A DNA stretch of 34,440 nt from JAADHG01 sp964418645 (GCA_964418645.1 CAYQME010000024.1:1-34440); one strand, 5' to 3'; shown: positions 23,538-32,190, counted from the first letter of the stretch. Notes: generated by a model from the letters alone, not told the origin. Made by a program: numbers and translations.

Positions 23538-24290
23538 TTACTCTTTCTTAATCAATTTAAAAGCTCTTTGGTTGTTGTTTTGTGTTATTGTTAAGATATA
23601 AATACCTACAGATAGTGTGTTTCCATTTAAGGTAATAGAGTAGGTGTCTGTATCTGTATTTATGTTAAACACATTTTGAGTTATCACTCTTCCTAGTATA
23701 TCGTATAAAGTGTAGGTTACGGGTTTATCTTCAAAAAGTGAAGCAATTCTAATACTTGCATTGTTTATAAATGGGTTTGGAAAGACTGTAGCATTAAAGC
23801 CAATATCTTCATCGATAACCTCAAAAGGATCGGTTATAGTCATTTTTATTTCACTAAACCCAAAACAGTTGCCGCCATAATTTGCAGTTGGTGTAATAAG
23901 CACATATCGTGCTGTGGCACTATTAAAATCGGGTCCATCTGTACCTTCATAATTAGATAAACCATTGGCTTGGTCTAAAGTGAAACTACCTAAATTGGCC
24001 CACGTTACTCCATCTAAAGAATAGTCAATATTAAAATCTTTAATGCCATTGGTTAAGTTTTTAGGCTCGTTGGCATTCCATAATTTTGTTTCGTTTAATA
24101 TGTAATCATAACCCAAATCGTACATAATCCAATGCGAATCGCCATAAACTGAGTTTGGGTTTGCTGAGGTGTTGCAGGAGATCCAGCCATCAAACCAGGT
24201 GGTGCTATGCCTATCAGGATAACACTGTGCATTGCCCAGTTGTGAGCATAAAGCGATAATGAATGTTATATATAGTGTCGTTTTTTTCAT
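23538..24290 (-). CDS. Secreted discoidin-like protein with T9SS type A sorting domain
   Basis: 250 residues from the ATG at 24290 (MKKTTLYITF...), which gives a proper Sec signal ending GNAQ. A longer reading from 24398 would overlap the upstream DUF1501 gene and is rejected. Residues 20-150 resemble a discoidin (F5/8 type C) carbohydrate-binding fold: WIMYDLGYDYILNETKLWN, IDYSLDGVTWANLGSF and ARYVLITPTANYGG. The last 80 residues are a T9SS type A C-terminal sorting domain, starting VFPNPF and ending with a Lys-rich FKLIKKE. It should be displayed on or released from the cell surface. It begins two bases after the DUF1501 stop and is probably the third gene of one operon. Confidence 0.8.
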   Translation of the reverse strand: MKKTTLYITFIIALCSQLGNAQCYPDRHSTTWFDGWISCNTSANPNSVYGDSHWIMYDLGYDYILNETKLWNANEPKNLTNGIKDFNIDYSLDGVTWANLGSFTLDQANGLSNYEGTDGPDFNSATARYVLITPTANYGGNCFGFSEIKMTITDPFEVIDEDIGFNATVFPNPFINNASIRIASLFEDKPVTYTLYDILGRVITQNVFNINTDTDTYSITLNGNTLSVGIYILTITQNNNQRAFKLIKKE

Positions 24291-24292
24291 AG

Positions 24293-25705
24293 TTACATGC
24301 TCATAAAACCTAAAGGTGGCACACCAGAATTGGTGTCGTAAAAGTTTGCTAGATTTGGTAAAATTAAATTCAAATTGGAAGGAGATACTCCAAACCACAA
24401 AGCTAATTCGGCCATATATAAATCGGCTGCTGTTGTTGGTATTAATACACCATCAAATAAATTGAGTTCGCTATTTATAGCTAATGTTGGGTAATCGCCA
24501 TAAATTTCTTTACCAATTACCGAGCCTCCCATTACAAATGTATTTCCTCCCCAGGCATGGTCTGTTCCATTACCGTTTGAGGATAGTGTTCTTGCAAAAT
24601 CGGAGATGCTAAATGTGGTCACCTCGTTACCTACATTTAATTCTTGTAATACGGTATTAAAATAGTTTAAGGCACCGTTAACTTCAGTTAATTTTCCTGC
24701 ATGGTTAATTAGTAATTCATCATGATGATCCCAACCATGTACCTCTACAAAAAATATTTGTCTTGAAAAGCCTAAGGTGTCTCTTGCTGCAATGGTTTTG
24801 GCTACCATTTGAAATTGTGATGCTAAATCATTGTACTCAGGTAATGCAGTACTAAAATCAGGAATGGCATCTACTGCCGTTTGAAATTCTATACTGGAAT
24901 CTTTGGACGATTTTATAGTATTGATATACGTATTCTTGAAAATGTCTTGATAATCTCTATCCATCATCGTGTTCAGTGCTTCTGTACGCAGTTGGTCAAA
25001 CCCATTTTGTCCACCGTAACCGCTAATACCAATACTTCCATTGTTACTAATAGCATAAGGGATAACTTCATTACCACGTTGAAATATATTTGATCCCTGC
25101 AATGAGATATTCATGGAAATATTTTGGTTAGAGTTCATGGATTGTACTAAATCGGCAATACGACCTCCCCAACCAATATTAGTTCTTTCATGTGGCCTCC
25201 CAGTATGCCATTGTTGTTGCTGGTCGGCATGAGAAAATAGACCTAGTGGTGCTTTTACACTCTTGTTTTGCAGTTCTAATTTTGTAGAAGGCTCAATTAA
25301 AGTACCAACGTTACTTATAAAAGCTAAGTTATTGGTTTCAAATAATTGCTGCATATCTGTCATAGATGGATGTACACCAAAAGTTCTACCATCAGTCGTT
25401 AATGGATTTATTTGAAGGACTTCATTTTGAGCTATGGCTAAATTTGAACGTGTGGTGGCATATTCGTTATATTCTGTATTCCCTTTGGGGATAAGCATGT
25501 TAAAGGAATCATTTCCACCATGTAACATTACAAATACCAAGGCTTTATAATCTCCTGCTGTGATTACCGAAGAGTTATCTAAAGCTGCAGCAGCCATACT
25601 TTTTAAACTTATTAAAGACGAAAATAATGTGGTATAACCCACAGCAGCACAGGATTGCCCTATAAATTTTCGTCTGGAGATGTTATTTTGTTTAGGTTTA
25701 CTCAT
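24293..25705 (-). CDS. DUF1501 family protein with twin-arginine signal
   Basis: 470 residues. The N-terminus NISRRKFIGQSCAAVGYTTL is a twin-arginine (Tat) export signal, so the protein is folded before crossing the inner membrane. The body matches DUF1501, which is distantly related to sulfatases and alkaline phosphatases: FVMLHGGNDSFNMLIP near the start, LFSHADQQQQWHTGRP, the metal-like FFVEVHGWDHHDELLINHAG, and FARTLSSNGNGTDHAWGGNTFVMGG. Enzyme activity is not known for the family. It lies six bases after the DUF1800 gene; such pairs are common in Bacteroidota and planctomycetes, suggesting a shared extracytoplasmic task. Confidence 0.85.
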   Translation of the reverse strand: MSKPKQNNISRRKFIGQSCAAVGYTTLFSSLISLKSMAAAALDNSSVITAGDYKALVFVMLHGGNDSFNMLIPKGNTEYNEYATTRSNLAIAQNEVLQINPLTTDGRTFGVHPSMTDMQQLFETNNLAFISNVGTLIEPSTKLELQNKSVKAPLGLFSHADQQQQWHTGRPHERTNIGWGGRIADLVQSMNSNQNISMNISLQGSNIFQRGNEVIPYAISNNGSIGISGYGGQNGFDQLRTEALNTMMDRDYQDIFKNTYINTIKSSKDSSIEFQTAVDAIPDFSTALPEYNDLASQFQMVAKTIAARDTLGFSRQIFFVEVHGWDHHDELLINHAGKLTEVNGALNYFNTVLQELNVGNEVTTFSISDFARTLSSNGNGTDHAWGGNTFVMGGSVIGKEIYGDYPTLAINSELNLFDGVLIPTTAADLYMAELALWFGVSPSNLNLILPNLANFYDTNSGVPPLGFMSM

Positions 25706-25711
25706 TTGGGG

Positions 25712-27517
25712 TTATTTTAATATGGCATAATCTGGACTAATTAATATTAGATAGAGCGCCATTTTTACACGGTAATAATCAAAATCTATATTTGGGTCAT
25801 TTCCAGTAATAGGATCTACAGCATCAATAATAAGTTGCTTTGTTTCATTAGAGAGCATACCACGTGTAAACAATTTGTCTAATTGATTAATAAGTACTTC
25901 GCTGTCTTTGGCATAATATTTTAAACCTTCAAAATCTAAAGGCGTGTCTTCAAGACCTAAATCCCAAGTGTTTAAAACAGAATAGTATTGAGGATAGGTC
26001 CAATAGTCCACCTCATTTACAAACGCTAAACTACTGGCTGAGTTATGTATTTTAAACTCCGGTCCTTCCAAGTTAGCATCTGCAAATTCGCTATTTGGCA
26101 CATAGTTAGGTGGAAAGAAGTTAAACACATGAGGCGCTGCTAATGGCGCTTGTTTTGTTGCATTGTAAAAGTTATAACCAACATTCCAGTTTAAACCATT
26201 TTGATTGTCTAAATCTATTTGACGCGTTACGTTAAAGTATCTAATCATAGGCTCGATAAGTTTCCCTTGACTGGGATTATTAACCCAACTGCAAGATCTT
26301 GCTTCATCATCTAACAATATGGCTTTAATAACTGCTTTCATGTCTCCACGAACACCCTTAGTATTATTAAAAGCTGCCGAAACTCTAGAAATATAGGCTG
26401 GAGTAGGATTTGATTTTACAAGTTGCTGAATTAATCGCTTTGCTATAAAAGGCGCCACATTGGGATGGTTGAATAGGTGGTCTATGGCATCTTCGATGTC
26501 TTTCATACCCGATTGTCCAGACGGAACAACATACCCATTTAGCAACCGTTTTTCACCCGGTTCATGCCATACATTGTACATAACCATAGGGAGATCTTTT
26601 TGTGCAAAATAGAATTCAATTCCAAATTCGGCAACGACACCATAAGAGTTTTCTATAACAGCAGCAGGCCCAAGACCAGTAAATATTTTCGCAAACTCTT
26701 TGATGTCACTATTATCATAAGTTGGTATTCTTTCGCCATTTCCATCTAAAATATAACTCCCATCTTGATTGAGTTGATGTAAACCTATGGTAAATAATTG
26801 CATGACTTCTCTAGCAAAATTTTCATCAGGATGAATATTTGTGTTCGGAAAACTTCTTGGGTTATTATAATGACTCAAATATCCTCCCATCATTGGATGT
26901 AAGGTAATTCCAAGTAAGATATCTCTAAAATTACCAAAGGCATTATCTTTTAAAACATCATAATAGTCGCCTAAACCCACACCGTAATCTGCCAGAGCAG
27001 AATCCCATGAAATAACTAATATTTCGCTTAATGCTAAAGCTATTCTTTGGCGTAATAAATCGTCATTACCAATATTTAATTCCCACCACGCATATTGAAA
27101 ATGAATTGCTGAAGGGCCAAAATAATCATCGGCAGTACCGCCATTGGCGACAAACATATCACGTGCTTGGTCATAGATGCTGTTGGTAAGTGCTCCCATT
27201 GAAGGAGAGTCTAGATCAAACTGGGCATCGATCCAGTCTTCAAAAGGATTCTCGGCGACCAATTTAATATAAGCAAGGTCTGTTCCAAAAGTAGCTTGTG
27301 CTAAAAAGCGTGAGGTTTCTAATAACCGAGCATCGAGACCTTTGCCGTTTATTGTGTTTTCATCGTCTGCGAATTCGTTCCAATTTGGACGACTTTGCTC
27401 ACTACTCGATGTTACCGTAATCCCATTGCTGTGACCTGCTCCTAAATAATCGTTATACTGCTGAGCGTTAACACTAAATAACATCAATAAAAAAAAGTAG
27501 AATATAATCTTTTTCAT
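25712..27517 (-). CDS. DUF1800 family secreted protein
   Basis: 601 residues from the ATG at 27517, which gives a Sec signal (MKKIIFYFFLLMLFSVNAQQ). A longer reading from 27706 lacks a signal and runs through the promoter region, so it is rejected. The DUF1800 pattern is clear: ARLLETSRFLAQATFGTD, LRQRIALALSEILVIS, NFREILL-type helices, HPDENFAREVMQLFTIGLHQLN, and VAPFIAKRLIQQLVKSNPTP. The family is widespread with partner DUF1501 proteins but has no established biochemistry. It is the first gene of a three-gene operon with DUF1501 and a T9SS cargo protein. Confidence 0.85.
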   Translation of the reverse strand: MKKIIFYFFLLMLFSVNAQQYNDYLGAGHSNGITVTSSSEQSRPNWNEFADDENTINGKGLDARLLETSRFLAQATFGTDLAYIKLVAENPFEDWIDAQFDLDSPSMGALTNSIYDQARDMFVANGGTADDYFGPSAIHFQYAWWELNIGNDDLLRQRIALALSEILVISWDSALADYGVGLGDYYDVLKDNAFGNFRDILLGITLHPMMGGYLSHYNNPRSFPNTNIHPDENFAREVMQLFTIGLHQLNQDGSYILDGNGERIPTYDNSDIKEFAKIFTGLGPAAVIENSYGVVAEFGIEFYFAQKDLPMVMYNVWHEPGEKRLLNGYVVPSGQSGMKDIEDAIDHLFNHPNVAPFIAKRLIQQLVKSNPTPAYISRVSAAFNNTKGVRGDMKAVIKAILLDDEARSCSWVNNPSQGKLIEPMIRYFNVTRQIDLDNQNGLNWNVGYNFYNATKQAPLAAPHVFNFFPPNYVPNSEFADANLEGPEFKIHNSASSLAFVNEVDYWTYPQYYSVLNTWDLGLEDTPLDFEGLKYYAKDSEVLINQLDKLFTRGMLSNETKQLIIDAVDPITGNDPNIDFDYYRVKMALYLILISPDYAILK

Positions 27518-27565
27518 ATTTTTAATTTGGGATGAATAGCAATTCGTAATACTTACACGTGTGTT

Positions 27566-27598
27566 AATCAACCAAATATAGTTAAAAAGTAGTTGATT
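27566..27598. promoter_or_regulatory. Inverted repeat AATCAAC-N19-GTTGATT around the DUF1800 promoter
   Basis: AATCAAC (27566-27572) and GTTGATT (27592-27598) are exact reverse complements flanking the -7 element at 27573-27580. They could be half-sites for a repressor; at seven bases per arm, chance is not excluded. Confidence 0.25.
27573..27580 (-). promoter_or_regulatory. -7 promoter element of the DUF1800-DUF1501-discoidin operon
   Basis: On the minus strand this reads TATATTTG, a perfect TAnnTTTG, 55 bases before the ATG at 27517. It supports that start over the longer upstream reading. Confidence 0.5.
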
Positions 27599-27723
27599 GG
27601 TAATATTTTTCGACGAATGGTAATTCAGTAGCTTATATTTAAGTTGAGTATTTTCAGTATCTTCCCTAGATCTTAACGGACAAACATATGTGTTTAGTCT
27701 AGCCAATAATATTTTGAAATCAT

Positions 27724-28071
27724 ATGAAAAATCTTAAAGAATGTCGCATAAATGTAATGGTGTCTAATATGGATGCAGCGGTAACATTTTATATTGAAAC
27801 ACTTGAATTGGAATTAATCAACAGATATGGTAACCATTATGCCGAAATACAAGCACCTGGACTATTGATTGGTTTACACCCGACGAGTGAAAAAGTTGTA
27901 AAAGGAAATAATATAACCATAGGGTTTGGTGTAGTTAATTTTGATAAGAACATAGCACATCTAAAAGCTAAAGGCATTGATTTTACAATAGAACAAGATG
28001 GCTATATTCGCTTAGCCTATTTTACCGATTTGGATGGGAATGCCTTGTTCTTAGCAGAAAGAAAAGCATAA
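27724..28071 (+). CDS. VOC/glyoxalase-fold protein
   Basis: 115 residues, a single VOC (vicinal oxygen chelate) unit: VSNMDAAVTFYIETLELEL as the first beta-alpha motif, YAEIQAPGLLIGLHP as the central strand pair, and YFTDLDGNALFLAER as the closing strand with the usual D-x-D-G-N turn and a Glu at the metal position. The typical N-terminal metal His is not obvious, so the metal site may be incomplete. VOC proteins include glyoxalases, dioxygenases and antibiotic-binding proteins; the role here is unknown. Transcribed away from the DUF1800 operon; TATTTTG at 27710-27716 may be its -7 element. The convergent ZIP gene ends four bases later. Confidence 0.8.
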   Translation: MKNLKECRINVMVSNMDAAVTFYIETLELELINRYGNHYAEIQAPGLLIGLHPTSEKVVKGNNITIGFGVVNFDKNIAHLKAKGIDFTIEQDGYIRLAYFTDLDGNALFLAERKA

Positions 28072-28074
28072 ATT

Positions 28075-28746
28075 TTAAATGTAATAGGCTACAGCTATAG
28101 CAACTAGAATAACTAAAAGCTTTGAAAGATTAAATTTGTGCCCTTCGCTACTTTCAAATAAAATAATAGTAGATATATGTAAAAATATCCCAATAACTAA
28201 AGCTGAAATTTCAGTATAGTAAAGTTTGAAAATAGCAACCTCTTGCGATAATAAAATTCCTAGTGGAGTCATTAAAGCAAATAGAGCTAAGAAAAATAAG
28301 ATTTTAGTACGGCTTAAATCAGACGCTAAAAAGAAGGTTGATAATATTATAGCCACCGGAAGTTTGTGTATAATAACACCGTAGATTAAACTGTGGTGAG
28401 CTTCTATAGGGACACCTTCTAAAATCGAATGTATGCTTAAACTTATAAAAAGCAGCCAAGGAAATGCAGATGTATTTTTATGAATATGTACATGACCATG
28501 TTCAGCACCTTTTGAAAAGAACTCTAAAACTATTTGCAGTAAAACGCCAATCATAATAAACAGTCCAACCGTTTTGCTATTATCGTGATATACTTCAGGT
28601 AAAAAATTAAAAACTGTTATAGACAACAAAAAAGCACCACTAAATGCTAATAGAAGCTTTAGGTTTTTTTGTTTTGAAGGCTTAAAAACTAAAACAAAAA
28701 CATAGCCAATGAGTACTGCCAGTATGGGAAGAATAAAATTTAGCAT
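28075..28746 (-). CDS. ZIP family metal (zinc) transporter
   Basis: 223 residues, about eight membrane helices, short for ZIP but with the key parts. Helix 4 carries SIHSILEGVPIE with His, Asn replaced by Ser-type residues and Glu; helix 5 carries IHKLPVAIIL with the His-Lys-x-Pro motif. A histidine-rich loop (GAEHGHVHIHKN, about 82-93) precedes helix 4, as is usual for zinc-handling members. It probably imports divalent zinc or a related metal across the inner membrane. Its ATG at 28746 lies just after the stop of the methyltransferase upstream on the same strand, so the pair should share a transcript. No Zur-like operator is recognised. Confidence 0.85.
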   Translation of the reverse strand: MLNFILPILAVLIGYVFVLVFKPSKQKNLKLLLAFSGAFLLSITVFNFLPEVYHDNSKTVGLFIMIGVLLQIVLEFFSKGAEHGHVHIHKNTSAFPWLLFISLSIHSILEGVPIEAHHSLIYGVIIHKLPVAIILSTFFLASDLSRTKILFFLALFALMTPLGILLSQEVAIFKLYYTEISALVIGIFLHISTIILFESSEGHKFNLSKLLVILVAIAVAYYI

Positions 28747-28747
28747 C

Positions 28748-29479
28748 TTACATAAAAATTAATATTAATCGTTCAGAGGTTTTTATATCAAATTTATGCA
28801 ATTTATAATCACCAAATACATCTAGTAATTGAAGGTTTGCTTTTTGGAACATATTTTTAAAATCGTCAAGAGTTATGGCTTTTACACGTTCGGTATAACT
28901 ATAAGATATGTCTTCAGCTTCAAACGTAATATCCTTTATTATATGTCCGTTTTCAAGATAACGATGTAGCTTAAAGTCAATTCCTTCAACAGTTTTTGTG
29001 TTTTCTGCAATAAGATTGTCGATTACAAAATCGGCATTCATAAAATCAATAACACCTATGCCATTGGGTTTTAAATTGGCTTTAATAGCTTTAATGGTGT
29101 TTAGGTTGTCGTCTTCATTTTCAAAATACCCAAAACTGGTAAACAAATTAAAAACAGCATCAAATTGTTGTGTGTATGGTTTACTCATATCATGCACGTC
29201 AAAATGAAGAGTGTCGTTTTCTAACTGTTTTGCAAAAGCAATACTGTGTGGCGATAAATCTACACCAGTAACATTATAGCCTATAGTATTTAAATATACC
29301 GAATGTCTCCCTTTACCACAGGCTAAATCTAAAACAGAAGCGTTTTCAGGAAGGTTAAGGTAACTCGTAAGCTTTTCCATAAAAGATTGTGCTTCTTTAT
29401 CATCTCTATCCTTATATAAAATATGGTAGAACGGTGTGTCAAACCATGAAGTGAACCAATCTTTAGTGTCTTTTGTCAT
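28748..29479 (-). CDS. Class I SAM-dependent methyltransferase
   Basis: 243 residues with a Rossmann-type methyltransferase core: motif I VLDLACGKGRHSVYL (about 45-59), acidic end of strand 2 in VTGVDLS, FDAVFNLFTSFGYF as motif post-II and an IGVIDFMNADF strand. The N-terminus (KDWFTSWFDTPFYHILYKDR) is typical of a flavobacterial group of small-molecule methyltransferases. The acceptor is not predictable. It is followed within one base by the ZIP transporter gene. The promoter region is shared, head to head, with the THUMP methyltransferase gene at 29706. Confidence 0.85.
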   Translation of the reverse strand: MTKDTKDWFTSWFDTPFYHILYKDRDDKEAQSFMEKLTSYLNLPENASVLDLACGKGRHSVYLNTIGYNVTGVDLSPHSIAFAKQLENDTLHFDVHDMSKPYTQQFDAVFNLFTSFGYFENEDDNLNTIKAIKANLKPNGIGVIDFMNADFVIDNLIAENTKTVEGIDFKLHRYLENGHIIKDITFEAEDISYSYTERVKAITLDDFKNMFQKANLQLLDVFGDYKLHKFDIKTSERLILIFM

Positions 29480-29493
29480 ATATATTTTCCATC

Positions 29494-29538
29494 TTTCGAC
29501 TCAGCTCAAGATAAACTCCAGTGGGAATCTCATTTTAG
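29494..29538. repeat. Possible degenerate copy of the intergenic REP-like repeat
   Basis: TTTCGACTCAGCTCAAGAT followed by GGAATCTCATTTT resembles, with differences, the arm of the palindrome at 19981-20122 (CTTCGCTACGCTTGTTCAG). It lies just upstream of the minus-strand methyltransferase start. Confidence 0.3.
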
Positions 29539-29581
29539 TTATGGTATTAAACACTTAATCTATTTAGGTGTCAACTTAACA

Positions 29582-29589
29582 CAAAAATA
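29582..29589 (-). promoter_or_regulatory. -7 promoter element of the methyltransferase-ZIP pair
   Basis: Reads TATTTTTG on the minus strand, a perfect TAnnTTTG. It is three bases from the oppositely directed TATTTTTG at 29593-29600, so the two promoters sit back to back. Confidence 0.45.
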
Positions 29590-29592
29590 AAG

Positions 29593-29600
29593 TATTTTTG
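29593..29600 (+). promoter_or_regulatory. -7 promoter element of the THUMP methyltransferase gene
   Basis: TATTTTTG, a perfect TAnnTTTG, about 105 bases before the ATG at 29706. TTGCT-CGCTA-AGCAA at about 29609-29623 could form a small hairpin in the leader. Confidence 0.5.
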
Positions 29601-29705
29601 CATTCTATTTGCTCGCTAAGCAAGATTTGAAGAATAATTTTTTTTGATGATTTAGGGTTGTTTCAATTAATACAAAGTGAACTTGCTCTAAGGTTTAATT
29701 TATAT

Positions 29706-30860
29706 ATGGAGAATAATTTTAAAATGGTCGCCAAAACTTTGTTTGGTTTTGAAGAGCTTTTAGCAAACGAATTGCGTAACCTTGGTGCACAAGATGTGAA
29801 AATTGGTGTGCGTAATGTGAGTTTTGTGGGAGATAAAGGGTTTATGTATAAAGCTAATTTGGGTTTGCGTACTGCCATTAAAATTTTAAAACCCATTAAA
29901 ACCTTTAAGGTATTTAATGAGCAGGATTTATACAATCAGGTGTTTAAAATGCCTTGGGAGGAGTATATGAAGTCTACGGGTTCTTTAGCTATTGATGCCA
30001 CTGTACATTCAACGGTTTTTACGCATTCAAAGTATATAGCGTTGAAAACCAAGGACGCCATTGTAGATAAATTTAGAGATACTGATGGAGAGCGACCGAA
30101 TGTAGATTTACGCTTTCCAGATTTAAAAATTAACGTGCATATTGATAAGCAAATGTGTACTATTTCTTTAGACAGTTCGGGAGAATCCTTGCATAGACGT
30201 GGTTATAAAACAGCCACGAATATCGCGCCAATTAACGAAGTGTTGGCAGCAGGATTGATTATGTTATCGGGTTGGGATGGACAAAGTGATTTTATGGATC
30301 CTATGTGTGGTAGTGGTACCATACTCGCCGAAGCGACTATGATTGCGTGTAATATTCCTCCAAATTTAATGCGCAAAGAATTTGCTTTTGAACGTTGGCA
30401 GGATTGGGATGTTGAATTGTTTGAAACCATTGAAGAATCCTTATTAAAAAAAACCAGAGACTTTCATCATAAAATTATGGGTTACGATAAATCACCAAGC
30501 GCGGTTAGAAAAGCACAAGAGAATATTAAGAATGCACATCTAGATGAGTTTATAACCATAAAACACGAAGATTTCTTTAAAACGCAAAAAGCGGGTGATG
30601 CACATTTACATATGGTGTTTAATCCACCTTATGGCGAACGTCTTGAAAATTTGAACGTTGAAGAATTCTACGGCAATATAGGCTCAACACTAAAACATGG
30701 TTACTCAGGAACAAATGCATGGTTTATTACTTCAAATTTAGAAGCTTTAAAGTATATTGGTTTGCGACCTTCACGAAAAATAAAAGTCTTTAATGCAAAA
30801 TTAGAAGCACGTTTGGTAAAATACGAAATGTATGCTGGGAGTAAGAAGGCGAAGAAGTAG
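29706..30860 (+). CDS. THUMP-domain rRNA methyltransferase (RlmL/YpsC-like, m2G-type)
   Basis: 384 residues from the ATG at 29706; an in-frame TTG at 29658 is less likely. Residues 1-155 form a THUMP RNA-binding region (MVAKTLFGFEELLANELRNL, then VDLRFPDLKINVHIDKQMCT). The catalytic Rossmann domain has motif I FMDPMCGSGT (196-205) and motif IV NPPYGERL starting at Asn306, the N-P-P-Y signature of enzymes that methylate an exocyclic amino group. Relatives such as RlmL's N-terminal half make N2-methylguanosine in 23S rRNA; the C-terminal half of RlmKL is absent here. Placement in the cytoplasm on ribosomal RNA is likely, but the exact nucleotide is not certain from sequence. Confidence 0.85.
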   Translation: MENNFKMVAKTLFGFEELLANELRNLGAQDVKIGVRNVSFVGDKGFMYKANLGLRTAIKILKPIKTFKVFNEQDLYNQVFKMPWEEYMKSTGSLAIDATVHSTVFTHSKYIALKTKDAIVDKFRDTDGERPNVDLRFPDLKINVHIDKQMCTISLDSSGESLHRRGYKTATNIAPINEVLAAGLIMLSGWDGQSDFMDPMCGSGTILAEATMIACNIPPNLMRKEFAFERWQDWDVELFETIEESLLKKTRDFHHKIMGYDKSPSAVRKAQENIKNAHLDEFITIKHEDFFKTQKAGDAHLHMVFNPPYGERLENLNVEEFYGNIGSTLKHGYSGTNAWFITSNLEALKYIGLRPSRKIKVFNAKLEARLVKYEMYAGSKKAKK

Positions 30861-30990
30861 TAAAGTAACTAAATTGCCATATATTAAACCAACTTTACTT
30901 TTAAAAATTCATTGTTAGCTTTTATCAATTACTCATATTAAAAATATTTATTAAATTTATCTATTATACAATTAATCAAAAGTTTGTGAT

Positions 30991-32094
30991 ATGATTTTTT
31001 TAAAGAAGAATAGTCTAAAAAGGTATAAAATATATATAATTTTCAGTTTCGCTTTTTTTGTTGGGGTTACTTTTGCTCAAACTAAAATTCAAGCTGTTAA
31101 TGAAGAACCAAGAGGAACTGCAAATTTAAAAATCAATCCAAATCCAGAGACAGTAACTAAAGTTTATCCTATTGGAAAAGGATTTAAATCTGGAACCACA
31201 ATTGAGACTACAAATACATCGTTAACTTTAGGAGCAAATGGTAATTCGCAATTACTTGCACCACATACTATTCATAAAATAAAATTTGATGGTGTAAGGG
31301 AGCAACATATAACTTACACAGGCAAAGTTGTGCATTATGTGAACAACAAAAATAGTGAATATGCAATATCTGGAAAAGGTATTAGATTCAAATCCATTAC
31401 TACAGTATTTGAAGTTGAAGTGAAAGGCAATAAAACAAGAGTGAAATCTATTGAAGGGATAGTAAATACCTTTCAAAAGGTTCCTGTAAAGTTAAATAAT
31501 TCGTTTGCAAATGGCAAAAAAACCAAATCTAATTTAAGTACTACTAATTTTAAGTCCATTCAGGATGGTCAGGAACTTTATTTTGATAGTAATCCAGAGC
31601 CCAAACCGTTTGCTTCTATTCAACAAGCATTGACTTTTTTCGAGCAAGAACTAAAACAGCATCAATCGATGTCGTTTCCTGAAGAACAATTAGCGGATGA
31701 CAACGCTTTGATTGGAGAGTTGTATTTAGATTTAAATGAGCCGAATAAGGCAAAAACATTTTTTGAAAAAGCAATCGATTATTATGAAAATACTGGTTTT
31801 TCAGATCAACACCTAGCGGATTTATATGTGAACCTTACCGAAGTGTCTTATGATTTGGAAAATAAAAATGATTTTTTGTATTATGGTAATAAAGCCATTG
31901 ATTTGCTCATTTATGAAAATAATTTTAATGAGGAGGATTTGTATTATGCTGAATTGGAAGGCGATAGGTTTATGATTAGCGATATTCGTAAAGATCTAAA
32001 TTATAACTACTGGAATATTGCTTGGATTCATGAAATTTCTGGGAGACAGTCAGATGCAGATTATTATTATAAATTAGCAAATGACTATAATTAA
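30991..32094 (+). CDS. Secreted FecR-like/TPR repeat protein
   Basis: 367 residues. The start is basic (FLKKNSLKRYKIY), followed by a hydrophobic signal ending FAQ near residue 30. Residues 50-170 are strand-rich and look like the outer part of a FecR domain: GKGFKSGTTIETTNTSLTLG and the following SQLLAPHTIHKIKF. From about 205 to the end it is helical, with tetratricopeptide units such as LIGELYLDLNEPNKAKTFFE and HLADLYVNLTEVSYDLENKN. FecR modules sense or bind in the periplasm, and TPRs bind protein partners, so a scaffold is likely; nothing more can be said. No sigma factor or TonB receptor gene is next to it, so it is not a standard FecIR system. Confidence 0.65.
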   Translation: MIFLKKNSLKRYKIYIIFSFAFFVGVTFAQTKIQAVNEEPRGTANLKINPNPETVTKVYPIGKGFKSGTTIETTNTSLTLGANGNSQLLAPHTIHKIKFDGVREQHITYTGKVVHYVNNKNSEYAISGKGIRFKSITTVFEVEVKGNKTRVKSIEGIVNTFQKVPVKLNNSFANGKKTKSNLSTTNFKSIQDGQELYFDSNPEPKPFASIQQALTFFEQELKQHQSMSFPEEQLADDNALIGELYLDLNEPNKAKTFFEKAIDYYENTGFSDQHLADLYVNLTEVSYDLENKNDFLYYGNKAIDLLIYENNFNEEDLYYAELEGDRFMISDIRKDLNYNYWNIAWIHEISGRQSDADYYYKLANDYN

Positions 32095-32103
32095 ATTATG
32101 TTA

Positions 32104-32125
32104 CTCAATTTTTTTTAATTTTGAG
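32104..32125. terminator. Weak candidate terminator between convergent genes
   Basis: CTCAA (32104-32108) and TTGAG (32121-32125) enclose a T-rich 12-base loop, 10 bases after the FecR/TPR stop. The stem has only five base pairs, so the call is tentative. Confidence 0.25.
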
Positions 32126-32190
32126 ATACAATCTGTTAGAATAAATTTTATAGTATGTATTCATTAATCCATCTATTTTATTTTTTAGTA

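Noticed and set aside
24291..24398. Longer N-terminus for the T9SS discoidin protein
   Set aside because: Would overlap the end of DUF1501 and put 36 residues before a textbook signal peptide starting at the ATG at 24290.
27518..27706. Longer N-terminus for the DUF1800 protein
   Set aside because: Runs through a perfect -7 promoter element, and the signal peptide begins at the ATG at 27517.
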